A stretch of DNA of 38,617 nucleotides from Candidatus Obscuribacter sp. (lineage in GTDB: Bacteria; Cyanobacteriota; Vampirovibrionia; Obscuribacterales; Obscuribacteraceae). Numbering within the stretch: the stretch's first letter is position 1; each line of letters starts with the position of its first letter. Of the stretch, positions 1 to 8,303 are shown piece after piece. The notes below the pieces were generated by a model. That model was given only the letters and a program-made list of their open reading frames with translations, ran no database searches and was not told where the DNA came from. The position numbers and the translations under genes are program-made. The DNA lies in the NCBI GenBank assembly GCA_021772135.1, contig JADYXQ010000302.1, positions 1 through 38,617 of the forward strand, in the 5' to 3' direction.

Positions 1-79
1 TCGCGGTCATTGTGGTTTGCTAGACCTTCAATGTAGAGCTCTTACATCTCCTACTCTCTGCCGGTTTTAATCGGCGCAC

Positions 80-145
80 CCTAAGGAATTTTACAACCTG
101 TAGGTTGTAAAACCATACAACTTCTAAGTTGTAAAATTCCTTAGG
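80..145. repeat. Nested inverted repeat, probable terminator or small mobile repeat
   Basis: Positions 80-92 (CCTAAGGAATTTT) are the exact reverse complement of 133-145. Two hairpins lie inside: 93-108 (ACAACC/GGTTGT, loop TGTA) and 117-132 (ACAACTT/AAGTTGT, loop CT). The ends can also pair as one 18-bp stem (80-97 with 128-145), so the element can adopt at least two folds. It lies downstream of the minus-strand gene at 215 and is followed on the plus strand by a T-rich stretch. A bidirectional terminator is the simplest reading, and a small palindromic repeat element is the alternative. Nothing else is recognisable in positions 1-214. Confidence 0.75.
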
Positions 146-214
146 CTTTTATTTAAGACCCTCCCGCCAAAGTCGTAGGCCTCGTTTTTAGAGACACTAG
201 CAGGAGAATTTTGG

Positions 215-3052
215 TCAATCAGTTGGTCCTTGACCAGCAGCAATGCGCTCGGCATTCTCTTTTAGCCAACGCTGTGCACCTTCATCATTTGAAAATTCAC
301 CTTCACGCTGGGCTTCGCGAGCCGCTTCGAGAACCGTTTTAAATTGCGGGCCGGGCTTCATATTGATGGCCAGCAGCATGTTGCCGTTTACAATCGGCTT
401 TTCACCGAGCTTGCCAGATTGTTTCAAATCTTCCAGTTTTTGCAAGAGAAATTCGCGACGAGATTTATCAGAGTCGGGTTTTGTTGTGCCCGTGGCATCA
501 GCGTGTTGAATTTCAATTAAATCCATAATGTCTGGCCGCTCAAGCAAAGCAGTAAGTTTACCTGGGCGCAAATTCTGAACTTCGTGCATGATCATGTGCA
601 GGCGCACCAGTTCGGTAATGCGTTGTTCTTGATTGCTCGACATTTTTAGACGTTTAGCAATGTCGTGTGTTATTTCGGCACCTTTGGCATCATGGCCGTG
701 ATTGCTTATACCTCCATCAGGCCAGAATTTTTGTGTGGCCGGTTTGCCCACATCGTGCAGCAGCCCGCCCATCATGCGCTCAAAGTCACCACCAGTAAGG
801 TTCTTCAATACATGTTTAGTGTGCGTCCAGACAGTGCCTTCCGGATGGTGCACAGGATCTTGTCTGCCCTTCGGACCTCGCAGTTTATAGACCTCAGGCA
901 ATACTTGTTTCATCAAGCCAGCGTCCATCATAATTTGAATGCCGCGCACTGGATTTGATGACGTCAAAATGCCTTTGATTTCATCGCGAATGCGCTCGTT
1001 CGACACGGCATGAATACCGATGGAATTGGCTTTGATAGCCGCAAGTGTGGCGGGGTCAACAGTGAAGCCTTCATATTTGGAAGCAAAGCGCGGCACCCGC
1101 ATCATGCGCAATTTGTCTTCGCCGAAGCGCAAATTAGGATCGCCCACTGCGCGAATAGTTTTGCCGGCCAGATCATGTTGACCGCCATAAAAATCATAAA
1201 TGGTGCCGCTAATTGGGTCTTGAAACATAGCGTTGATAGTCAAATCGCGCCTGGCAGCATCTGCTGCCAGCGAAGTGACGAACTGCACACCGTCAGGTCT
1301 GCGGCCGTCTGTGTACGTGCTCTCTGAGCGCAAAGTAGCAATTTCGAATTCTCGACCATTCGCTACTACATTGATTACACCAAATGCTTTTCCTACCGGA
1401 ATAACTTTGTATCCCTGGCTGAGAAAAAGTGCTTCCACCTGATCAGGTGTGGCCGAAGTGGCAATGTCATAATCTTTAGGAGTTTTGCGCATCAACAAAT
1501 CGCGTACGGCACCACCGGCGAAGACACCAATATGTTGTTTGTCTTGCAATTGTTGCACCAGGTGTGCTCCAAGTTCGCGCTGATAGGCAGACTCAGCCTG
1601 TGGAGTTTCTTTGCCACCAATGCCGTGATCATGATCGCCGTGAAAATCTACTGCCGGTCTAAACTTTCCGTTGGTGGCTTCGAACTGTTTAAATTCCCGC
1701 TGCCAGTGTTGCTCATAAGTGAGGTCGCCCACTTTCAATTGTGGAATTAGCTTAGCCAGCGCTGCCACATGAAGATCAGCGTTGCCGGGTGATTTGCCTA
1801 ACTCTGAATTTATTTTTGCTTCGGCAGACCGGGCATCAAGTTCTACTTTCAGTCTGGTTTCTTTAAACAGCTGCCAGGCTTCGTTGCGTTGACCATCTTG
1901 CAAAAGTTTTCCGGCAGTCTGGAAATTCTGTTCTTCTACAACACCGCGCTTTTGACTTAAGTGTTTTAATTCATGACCGAGCCTACCGGCATCAGCTCCA
2001 TTTTCTAGCTCAACACGTCTATTGCCGCGGGCCAGAGACTGCGGAGCGTCGCTCTGAATGCGAGCCCAAGGATTTTCATTGACGATATTTTTGAGAGTAG
2101 CTGAGGTAGATGCTTCAGCGGCAAATTGATTTTGCACCAATCTATCGACCGGCACGCCGCGCCCAGTAGCCAAATTAAAATGATCAGCGGCGTGAGCTAT
2201 GGCTTTTTGACCCACCGGCAGAGCGTGGCTCATTACTATTCCACCCACGGCCGCCCGGGTGAGCGTTTCGCCGTCGGCCAGTTTGCCCTCTGAGATAGCC
2301 ACAGAAGTGAGTGTTTGCACACCGCCGCCGAGTGCACCCGTAGCTGTGCGTGTGAGAATGCGACCGAGCGAACCGCCGCGAGCCGCTATCATGTTTCCTG
2401 CTTCGAAAACCCCAAAACCGGCTGCTCCTGCCACACTGTTGCCCAGTCGCGACTCGCCCTGGCGAACCTCTCTGGCGCCGTCATAGGCAAAGGCACCCAC
2501 CACCGAAGCGAGTTGCTGGCTTTGCATTAATTTGGCGGCACCACCTTCTAGAGCCAGAGATGAGCCGGTGGCTCTCATGACCGAGCCAGCTGCCTTGCCG
2601 GCAATGAGATAAGGCACAAGCGATCCCACGCCCCCAGACACAGTCTGCGCCGCCCAACCAGGTGAGAGAAATTCTGCCGGGACCACATGCATGTGCTCAA
2701 GCGGTTTGATTAAGGGAGCTGCACCTTTTTTGCCCCCGCTGCCGCCGTCGCAAACGGCGTTGATGCCCGCTATGACAGTATTGGCCGGCTCTAACAGACC
2801 GGCATTAAATGCCGGGGCGATTACATTTTCTTTGACGACGGTGACCGTCTCGGCAATGAGATTGGCGCTGGCTTGTTTTCCGGCGGCCACATAGGCGTCG
2901 CCGAGCTCCTCAAATTTCGGAGGTCTCAAGTCAGAATTGCCGCCAGTTAGGGGATGTATGGGCATGTGCCTACTTTGCCCCAGAGCAGGAAACTCGGCAA
3001 TGGGGAAAATAACATGTGCATTTAAGAATAGAAATTTTAATGCATGAGCCAT
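215..3052 (-). CDS. cca: CCA-adding/poly(A)-polymerase-type tRNA nucleotidyltransferase with HD domain and long N-terminal extension
   Basis: The C-terminal half (about 490-945) is a class II nucleotidyltransferase. It has GGAVRD at 513-518, the metal-binding DYD at 527-529, RRDLTINAM at 601-609 and the head/neck motif around 642-660. An HD phosphohydrolase motif (LLHDVGK, HD at 766-767) follows. This family builds or repairs the CCA end of tRNAs in the cytoplasm, and HD versions also remove 2',3'-cyclic phosphates. Usual length is 400-480 residues; here about 480 extra residues precede the catalytic part. The extension has Ala/Gly-rich helical stretches (about 130-290), a HELKH sequence at 360-364 matching HExxH, and a His/Asp-rich linker near 470-477. 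The start given is the longest ATG. Met30 (position 2965) is a serious alternative because it has a G-rich stretch upstream and leaves more promoter space to the divergent gene at 3099. Confidence 0.88.
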   Translation of the reverse strand: MAHALKFLFLNAHVIFPIAEFPALGQSRHMPIHPLTGGNSDLRPPKFEELGDAYVAAGKQASANLIAETVTVVKENVIAPAFNAGLLEPANTVIAGINAVCDGGSGGKKGAAPLIKPLEHMHVVPAEFLSPGWAAQTVSGGVGSLVPYLIAGKAAGSVMRATGSSLALEGGAAKLMQSQQLASVVGAFAYDGAREVRQGESRLGNSVAGAAGFGVFEAGNMIAARGGSLGRILTRTATGALGGGVQTLTSVAISEGKLADGETLTRAAVGGIVMSHALPVGQKAIAHAADHFNLATGRGVPVDRLVQNQFAAEASTSATLKNIVNENPWARIQSDAPQSLARGNRRVELENGADAGRLGHELKHLSQKRGVVEEQNFQTAGKLLQDGQRNEAWQLFKETRLKVELDARSAEAKINSELGKSPGNADLHVAALAKLIPQLKVGDLTYEQHWQREFKQFEATNGKFRPAVDFHGDHDHGIGGKETPQAESAYQRELGAHLVQQLQDKQHIGVFAGGAVRDLLMRKTPKDYDIATSATPDQVEALFLSQGYKVIPVGKAFGVINVVANGREFEIATLRSESTYTDGRRPDGVQFVTSLAADAARRDLTINAMFQDPISGTIYDFYGGQHDLAGKTIRAVGDPNLRFGEDKLRMMRVPRFASKYEGFTVDPATLAAIKANSIGIHAVSNERIRDEIKGILTSSNPVRGIQIMMDAGLMKQVLPEVYKLRGPKGRQDPVHHPEGTVWTHTKHVLKNLTGGDFERMMGGLLHDVGKPATQKFWPDGGISNHGHDAKGAEITHDIAKRLKMSSNQEQRITELVRLHMIMHEVQNLRPGKLTALLERPDIMDLIEIQHADATGTTKPDSDKSRREFLLQKLEDLKQSGKLGEKPIVNGNMLLAINMKPGPQFKTVLEAAREAQREGEFSNDEGAQRWLKENAERIAAGQGPTD

Positions 3053-3098
3053 AGGCGCTGGTAATTGCTAAGATCAGGACCTTCTAACATGCGATTTT

Positions 3099-4064
3099 AT
3101 GCAAAATATCACTCAGCGCAAAAATTCTTGGCAGTCACGGCTAGCGATAGCGGCAAGCCTGCTCGTTGCTTCCGTGGCGGCGGCACTGCCTGCTTGGGCT
3201 GAGAAGCGCGCTGAGCATGTTTTCATTTTTAGCTTTGATGGCGGCAAACCCAGCGTGATGCAGCAAAGCAAAATGCCCACTGTCTTCAAATTGTCTGAAG
3301 AAGGGGCTACCACGTGGACTGCTCAAACTACTTTTCCGAGCATTACCCTTACGTCTCACACCTCGATGCTGACCGGAGTCGGCCCTGATAAGCACCATGC
3401 TCTCTGGAATGACTGGGAGCCTGAACGCGGCATAATCAAGATGCCGACCATTTTTGCCCTGGCCACCAAAGAAAAGCTGACCACCGGCATGTTTGTGGGC
3501 AAACCAAAATTCATTCACCTTTACCAGGCGCACTCGATCAATCGTTTTTCGTTGCCCTCGTATGAATCAAAAGTAGTGGCAGCCAATGCCGCACGCTACA
3601 TCGAAGAGCGCAAACCAAATCTTTGCTTTATTCACTTAGCAGATCCTGATGGTGCAGGGCACCAGTTTGGCTGGGGCTCAAAAGAGCAAATTCAGGCCTT
3701 CGCCGATTCGGACGCCGCTCTTGAGACAGTGATGAAAGCGATCACAAAAGCTGGAATTGAAAAAACATCAGTTGTAATTCTCACTGCCGATCATGGCGGC
3801 CATGCTCGCACTCACGGCACCAATTCACCTGAAGACATGAATATTCCCTGGATAGTCTGGGGCGAAAACGTCAAACCCGGATTTAAAATTACCGCTCCTG
3901 TCACCACATACGATACCTCTGCCACGGCATTATGGTTGCTTGACGTGCCTATTCCCGAGCACTTTGACGGCAAGCCTGTTACCAGCGCTTTTGAAGATGT
4001 GCCTAAGCAAAGTGCTCAAGGCTCAGGCAAGACTACAGCCAGCGTTGCTGGAAAAGGCAAATAG
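3099..4064 (+). CDS. Secreted type I phosphodiesterase/nucleotide pyrophosphatase (alkaline phosphatase superfamily)
   Basis: The 321-residue protein has a signal peptide (basic start, hydrophobic 15-30, likely cleavage after AWA at 34). The mature part has the metal-site pattern of the NPP/autotaxin branch: Asp47 in FDGGKP, probable nucleophile Thr78 in TTFPS, Asp184 and His188 in DGAGH, and Asp231-His232 in ADHGGH. Family members hydrolyse phosphodiester or pyrophosphate bonds of nucleotides or lipids outside the cytoplasm using two zinc ions; the substrate here is unknown. The Ser/Thr/Lys/Gly tail after about residue 295 looks disordered. The gene is divergent from the nucleotidyltransferase and ends 4 bases before the convergent gene at 4069. 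No good Shine-Dalgarno precedes the ATG. Confidence 0.82.
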   Translation: MQNITQRKNSWQSRLAIAASLLVASVAAALPAWAEKRAEHVFIFSFDGGKPSVMQQSKMPTVFKLSEEGATTWTAQTTFPSITLTSHTSMLTGVGPDKHHALWNDWEPERGIIKMPTIFALATKEKLTTGMFVGKPKFIHLYQAHSINRFSLPSYESKVVAANAARYIEERKPNLCFIHLADPDGAGHQFGWGSKEQIQAFADSDAALETVMKAITKAGIEKTSVVILTADHGGHARTHGTNSPEDMNIPWIVWGENVKPGFKITAPVTTYDTSATALWLLDVPIPEHFDGKPVTSAFEDVPKQSAQGSGKTTASVAGKGK

Positions 4065-4068
4065 ACTC

Positions 4069-4566
4069 TTATCCGCAGCCGATGCTCGATAAGGCATGCT
4101 CGTTTATGTTTACCACCCAGAGCATCGGCACGGCCACGCCAATAACAACCAGGGCAACGCCTACGGAAATATGGCCTAGCCTTTGCGATAGTGTTGTCGC
4201 TGGCTTGAACATACTGGCCAGACCTTTAATGATTACTGTCAGGCCGCCAAGGATGAAGATCCACGAAATCGCTTCATTAGTTTCTTCGGTGTAATTTACC
4301 GGCTCGCTCGGCTGAGCCCGACCCAAGCTGACACCAGGACCGGTGTCAAAGCGAAATTGCGGAATTGACAATATTTTAAATTGTGGGGCTATTACAGGCG
4401 TGACTGCAAAACTTGATTGGGCCGCGGGCATAATCACCGGCACCGGTGTGGGCGCCATCATCACTTGGCCAAAAGCAGGAGCAATAGGGCAACTAAACGC
4501 CGCGTATGCGCTACCAGCAACTAACGTTAGAGCTGAGAACAACACTGCAACTTTTTTATTAAACAT
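4069..4566 (-). CDS. Small membrane protein with signal peptide, unknown function
   Basis: The 165-residue protein begins with a clear signal peptide (MFNKK, then a hydrophobic stretch ending in AYA). A Pro/Ala/Val-rich segment (about 30-75) follows, then two hydrophobic helices near 98-115 and 130-152, and a short tail ending in Cys-Gly. The ATG follows AGAGG by about 8 bases. It lies 48 bases downstream of the membrane protein at 4615 and probably shares its transcript. I do not recognise the family; the two-helix layout loosely recalls small pilin-like or conjugation-type membrane proteins, but no motif supports that. Confidence 0.65.
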   Translation of the reverse strand: MFNKKVAVLFSALTLVAGSAYAAFSCPIAPAFGQVMMAPTPVPVIMPAAQSSFAVTPVIAPQFKILSIPQFRFDTGPGVSLGRAQPSEPVNYTEETNEAISWIFILGGLTVIIKGLASMFKPATTLSQRLGHISVGVALVVIGVAVPMLWVVNINEHALSSIGCG

Positions 4567-4614
4567 AACAACAACCTCTAAAGAGAAAAACGCAAGACGC
4601 TAAACTCGATAACC

Positions 4615-5250
4615 CTAACTGGCATTTATTGCACTACGCCAGATAACGGCATCAGCGGCAAAATGGTGGAAATTGATAGCGCAGAACATGGCTGCCGTAC
4701 AGACAACTAACGAAGGACCAGACTTGGTGAGCAGCAAGGGCACTACCACATAGAGGCCGATGCCCCAACATGCCAATTTAAACCAGTAAGAGAAATTGGA
4801 GCGAGTGAACCAAACCGGCACAGCAAAGGGGGCAGAGTTCGCCTGCCGATTTTGCAGAGCAGTTGAGACGCACAGATACTGGGAAGCATGGAAGAAAGCA
4901 GGGGCATACAGCGCCAGGACACCAAACTGACCACTCAGTGTGACGATCGCCAGGGTGGCTACGAGCACCATTACAGCACCTGGATGCAAGCCGACAGCAG
5001 AGGCATGTGCAGCCAGCTGAAGTTTAAAGACTGCGTATAGACTCGAGATCAAGGCTGCTACTGCAGCCAGAACAAAAGTCCAGTGAGGCAACATCAACAT
5101 TGTTGGCACAGTCAATCCCAGTGCTTCGATGGTGGCCGCCGACGACAACTGCCGCACCATGCCAGCCACCATAATTAATGTGAATGCGGCCTTGAGAGAA
5201 AATATTTCGTCCTGTCCGATTGCGATTTTAGTTTTGCGCAAATAAATCAT
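4615..5250 (-). CDS. Multi-pass membrane protein, possibly the C-terminal half of a split gene
   Basis: The 211 residues contain about five hydrophobic segments and end with a His-His...Asp...Ile-Trp-Arg pattern (NFHHFAADAVIWR), which resembles the end of a group of bacterial polytopic proteins of unknown function. The start ATG overlaps the stop of the upstream gene as ATGA at 5247-5250, so translation is probably coupled. The upstream product ends in a single hydrophobic helix with an SPVLDGLFVCGG stretch of the kind expected at the N-terminus of such a protein. The two could therefore be halves of one ~304-residue protein split by a frameshift, or a real two-gene unit. Confidence 0.6.
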   Translation of the reverse strand: MIYLRKTKIAIGQDEIFSLKAAFTLIMVAGMVRQLSSAATIEALGLTVPTMLMLPHWTFVLAAVAALISSLYAVFKLQLAAHASAVGLHPGAVMVLVATLAIVTLSGQFGVLALYAPAFFHASQYLCVSTALQNRQANSAPFAVPVWFTRSNFSYWFKLACWGIGLYVVVPLLLTKSGPSLVVCTAAMFCAINFHHFAADAVIWRSAINAS

Positions 5251-5528
5251 GGAAAGACCATTGGCCTGGACGGCCCAGAATACATTTCTACAGTTGAAAA
5301 AGAAGCCGCCACTATGAGCAATAGGCCGCCGCAGACAAACAACCCATCAAGAACAGGGCTGAGAATCCAGTTGCTTTTATTTGCGGCAAGCGGCACCACA
5401 GGCTCACCGTCTTGTACCAGCTCGGTGGGTGGCACAGATTGAGAAGTTGCCGCCCTGCGCGCAATCAAAGTCGGATAGGAAGACGGGCGCGTGCGTGACA
5501 GCGCACGCCGCAAAATAGTTTGCTGCAT
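5247..5528 (-). CDS. Short single-helix membrane protein, coupled to or split from the next gene
   Basis: The 93-residue protein has a basic N-terminus (RR and R-rich first 25 residues), a polar linker, and a hydrophobic segment at about 62-82 (LDGLFVCGGLLLIVAA). The ATG at 5528 is preceded by AGGTGA at suitable spacing, so translation initiation here is well supported. The reading frame closes in an ATGA overlap with the polytopic membrane gene that follows. The family is not recognised. See the 4615 gene for the possible frameshift. Confidence 0.55.
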   Translation of the reverse strand: MQQTILRRALSRTRPSSYPTLIARRAATSQSVPPTELVQDGEPVVPLAANKSNWILSPVLDGLFVCGGLLLIVAASFSTVEMYSGPSRPMVFP

Positions 5529-5728
5529 GAATTCACCTGCTCTGTGCGAGTTTCTAACAAGCTTCCGGGCCTTTATCCATCCTACTTAAAGCGTCGACTC
5601 TTGTCAGCAGGGTTAGTCCTGAATGCGTTTTTTCGTTAACAACTCGGCAACACCGTAGTCATATTGTGTGAATATCTCCACCGGGCAGCCGCGCTACGAG
5701 AGTTCGACATTTACCAGAGGACATCCAA
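5529..5728. promoter_or_regulatory. Divergent intergenic region with promoters and RBS for the LysM gene
   Basis: These 200 bases separate the minus-strand membrane genes from the plus-strand LysM gene, so both promoters should lie here. A run of six T follows GCG near 5623-5632. AGAGGA at about 5716-5721 is a good ribosome binding site for the ATG at 5729. I could not identify convincing -35/-10 pairs by eye. Confidence 0.4.
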
Positions 5729-7231
5729 ATGAGTTTAGAAGCAAAGATTGGCGCGAAGGTGGAAACGGCCATTAAAACCAATGCAGACAATCCTAACCTG
5801 AGCGAGGTTTACAAAGATTGGAGCAACAATGAAAATAAGGAGCAGAACCAAAAAGAGCGCAAAGATATAAATGAGGCATTGCACAAAGGCGGGCTGCTCA
5901 CTAATCTCACAATCATTAATATGGCAGAAGTTACTAAAGACGGCAAAAAAATAACTGTTGTAGAAACGTACGATAGTAAAAAGCAGAGCTTGCAATTTCG
6001 CGACGCAGAAAACTTTCGCAATGTTCTTACCGAGCATCAATTAGAGCCCGCTCTGAAAAACAGCAAAGTCGCTACTGACAAAATTGCTGAGGTCATGAGT
6101 AGTGAGGAGAAAGCAGTACAGTTCCTCGCAGAAGACACGGATACGGCCAGATTTGGAAAAACTGAGCCAAAGGTTGACGAGAAAACGACTTCCGGAACTG
6201 ACGATAAGGAGATAAAAGACGGGAAAGAATCTGAGGATAAAACTCCTAAAATGACCGGCAAAGAATATCAGATTCAAGCTGGCGACAATCTCTGGAAAAT
6301 CGCAAAGAACGAACTGTTGATTGGCCAGAAAGAAGGCACCGTAATCCCTGCGAAAAAGATACAAGAATATATTCAGCAAATTGCCGCGGCTAATCAGAAT
6401 GGTGAAGGCGCAGTTAAAAACATCGATCGCATCTATGCTGGAAAAACTATTATTCTCCCGCCCGGTGTAGCACCTACCGACGCCAACACTCAAACTGAAA
6501 ACAACAACAAGCCTGACGCCAACACCAATTCCGCTGAAACAGTAAAAAATACAGCGGCTACCACTGAAAATTCCAAATTCTCACCAGTGGCAAACACTTA
6601 CTACAACCCTACGATAGGCGCTACTGAAGCCGATCTTGAAGGGGCTGCACTAACCAAATATTTCGAGAAAATGAAAAACCTGGATGGCGATAAAAACGGC
6701 AAAGATTATGTTACAGCCAGGGAAATTCAAACTTTTGTCGAGCAAAATATACAAAAAGCCGGAACCGATCCCAAAGCACCTACATCAGCTGAGCTGGCTG
6801 CTTTAACGCGCGCTTCTCAGCATGCTTATCGCATTGCCTGCACCAGCAACGATGAAACTTTCTGGTTCGAAGATGGTTTGACCAAGAACGATGTTACTGG
6901 ATTTGCCGCTCAAGAGAAGGAATTCGAAGGTCAGTATCAAGCACGGCACTACGTAGCGAACCATTTCAATAATTTCGCCCCAGGCAAAGATTTTGTCAGC
7001 GTTGAAACCATTAAAACCTACAGAGACAGCCTCAAGCTCAGCCCGCAATGTGCGGATGAACTGGCTGCAGTAGAAAATCTGCTCGTACAATTGGCCAAAA
7101 ATCGCTTTAACGACGATTCAATATTACGCAAATCAGACGCTAAGCAACAGATTAAAGACACCATTAGTGGCTCAAGCTACCAGGAGTACGGCGGCGCTAC
7201 TTACAAAGTTCCACTGGTGCCAAGCAAGTAA
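5729..7231 (+). CDS. LysM-domain protein with EF-hand-like segment, no signal peptide
   Basis: The 500-residue acidic/lysine-rich protein has one LysM domain at about 179-244 (YQIQAGDNLWKIAKNE ... IYAGKTIILP). LysM domains bind peptidoglycan or other N-acetylglucosamine polymers. Before it lies a charged linker (about 145-178); after it an Asn/Thr-rich linker (250-285). A segment at 319-333 resembles an EF-hand calcium loop (D, D and N at positions 1, 3 and 5, then G) but has two extra residues before the closing Glu. The C-terminal region (about 300-490) is helical and unfamiliar. No signal peptide or membrane segment is visible, which is odd for a LysM protein. A good Shine-Dalgarno (AGAGGA) supports the start. 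The gene ends before a convergent gene, with a hairpin between. Confidence 0.8.
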   Translation: MSLEAKIGAKVETAIKTNADNPNLSEVYKDWSNNENKEQNQKERKDINEALHKGGLLTNLTIINMAEVTKDGKKITVVETYDSKKQSLQFRDAENFRNVLTEHQLEPALKNSKVATDKIAEVMSSEEKAVQFLAEDTDTARFGKTEPKVDEKTTSGTDDKEIKDGKESEDKTPKMTGKEYQIQAGDNLWKIAKNELLIGQKEGTVIPAKKIQEYIQQIAAANQNGEGAVKNIDRIYAGKTIILPPGVAPTDANTQTENNNKPDANTNSAETVKNTAATTENSKFSPVANTYYNPTIGATEADLEGAALTKYFEKMKNLDGDKNGKDYVTAREIQTFVEQNIQKAGTDPKAPTSAELAALTRASQHAYRIACTSNDETFWFEDGLTKNDVTGFAAQEKEFEGQYQARHYVANHFNNFAPGKDFVSVETIKTYRDSLKLSPQCADELAAVENLLVQLAKNRFNDDSILRKSDAKQQIKDTISGSSYQEYGGATYKVPLVPSK

Positions 7232-7247
7232 TTATTGACAGGCCTGG

Positions 7248-7267
7248 GTCGCTCGTTAGAGGGCGAC
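7248..7267 (+). terminator. Hairpin terminator between convergent genes
   Basis: GTCGCTC (7248-7254) pairs with GGGCGAC (7261-7267), with one T-G pair and a six-base loop. It is followed by an AT-rich stretch (TAAATTATTTATTTAA). It lies between the stop of the LysM gene and the stop of the convergent TPR gene. Confidence 0.5.
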
Positions 7268-7275
7268 TAAATTAT

Positions 7276-7962
7276 TTATTTAACGATGCGATCCAAAATC
7301 TTGAGCACCCGGTCGTCATCACCGTCAAGGCGCAGTGCCTCAGCCAGTACTTTACCGGCCTCGCTCTTCTCGCCGGTCGCTTCAAGCACGCGGCCGAGAT
7401 TGTAATAGGCGTTTTCGTAATTAGGTTTTTGACTGATGGCCAGTCTGTATTCTTCGATGGCAGTCTTATTATCGCCCACCGCTGAAAGTGCATTGCCTAA
7501 AACAACGTGATAGATAGGTTGGCTCTGGTCGAGTTTTACAGCTTGCTGTGCCTGGTCTAAGGCCGGTTGCATTTTGCCCTGGTCAAACAAGCACACGCTC
7601 AAATTAGAGTGGGCTTGATGTAGTTTAGGGTCAAGTTCAATTGCCTTGCGCAATTCTGCTTCAGCACCCTTCAAATCGTTGTTCTGCCTGAGAGCCCAGC
7701 CCAGGTCATTATGAGCAATGGCGTCATTCGGCTTTTCTGCCACTACTTTGCGCAAAGTGTCTACGGATAGCTGATTTTTGCCTTGAGCGGCACTTGTCCA
7801 GCTGCCCGAACGCCCTGCATTAAGAGCTTGAGCATCAGGAGTTCTTACTGCATTATCCGCCTTGTCGTCTTTCGCCAGTGCACCACAGTTGATACCACTG
7901 CCGACCAGTGACATGGCCAAGGTAATTAAAGCAATTGAAGAGCGGCGTGAGACTTTATGCAT
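7276..7962 (-). CDS. Exported TPR-repeat protein
   Basis: The 228-residue protein has an N-terminal export signal (MHKVSRRSS, then a hydrophobic run to about residue 24) and four to five tetratricopeptide repeats over about residues 65-225. The repeats show the usual W/L-G-Y/N-A-F and P pattern (for example NDAIAHNDLGWALRQNND and PNYENAYYNLGRVLEATGE). TPR proteins are protein-binding scaffolds; the partner is unknown. I chose the ATG at 7962 because it puts the signal peptide at the N-terminus; an upstream in-frame start at 8034 would add 24 residues that hide it. It is the last gene of a minus-strand run starting with the radical SAM enzyme. Confidence 0.8.
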   Translation of the reverse strand: MHKVSRRSSIALITLAMSLVGSGINCGALAKDDKADNAVRTPDAQALNAGRSGSWTSAAQGKNQLSVDTLRKVVAEKPNDAIAHNDLGWALRQNNDLKGAEAELRKAIELDPKLHQAHSNLSVCLFDQGKMQPALDQAQQAVKLDQSQPIYHVVLGNALSAVGDNKTAIEEYRLAISQKPNYENAYYNLGRVLEATGEKSEAGKVLAEALRLDGDDDRVLKILDRIVK

Positions 7963-8060
7963 GGCGAAATCTAAACCCTTAGCGAGGCAGTAACAGTGAC
8001 AAGCCAAAAGTTTACTACGCCATGCAAATGCCAACCATCGATTGATTTAATTTTCGCAAC

Positions 8061-8246
8061 CTAGCCCGGCGGGCCCCCGATTGACCAGATGATGAAAAAG
8101 ATACCAGAAGTGACAATCATGAATGAAAAGATGAGCGATTCAAAGATATTCTTTGCATCTTCAAAGGCCTGATAGGCGAAAACACCGCCGCCACCGACGA
8201 AAATGGCACCAATGATGAAAAGCAAGATTTGTTCGATTGGTTCCAT
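8061..8246 (-). CDS. Tiny two-helix membrane protein
   Basis: The 61-residue protein is almost entirely two hydrophobic helices (about 5-24 and 34-55) joined by a short acidic/polar turn (FEDAKN), ending in GGPPG. The ATG at 8246 was preferred to a GTG two codons upstream. It sits between the 8304 gene and the TPR gene in the same orientation. The family is not recognised. Confidence 0.55.
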   Translation of the reverse strand: MEPIEQILLFIIGAIFVGGGGVFAYQAFEDAKNIFESLIFSFMIVTSGIFFIIWSIGGPPG

Positions 8247-8303
8247 GGCCACTATCTTTTGGCAGAGCTGACTATCCCTATCTTAAGAGCCTATCGCAAG
8301 GGG

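Noticed and set aside
6041..6493. Long minus-strand frame inside the LysM gene
   Set aside because: Phe/Val/Leu-rich shadow of an Asp/Lys/Glu-rich coding strand, without its own ribosome site; the LysM gene is clear.
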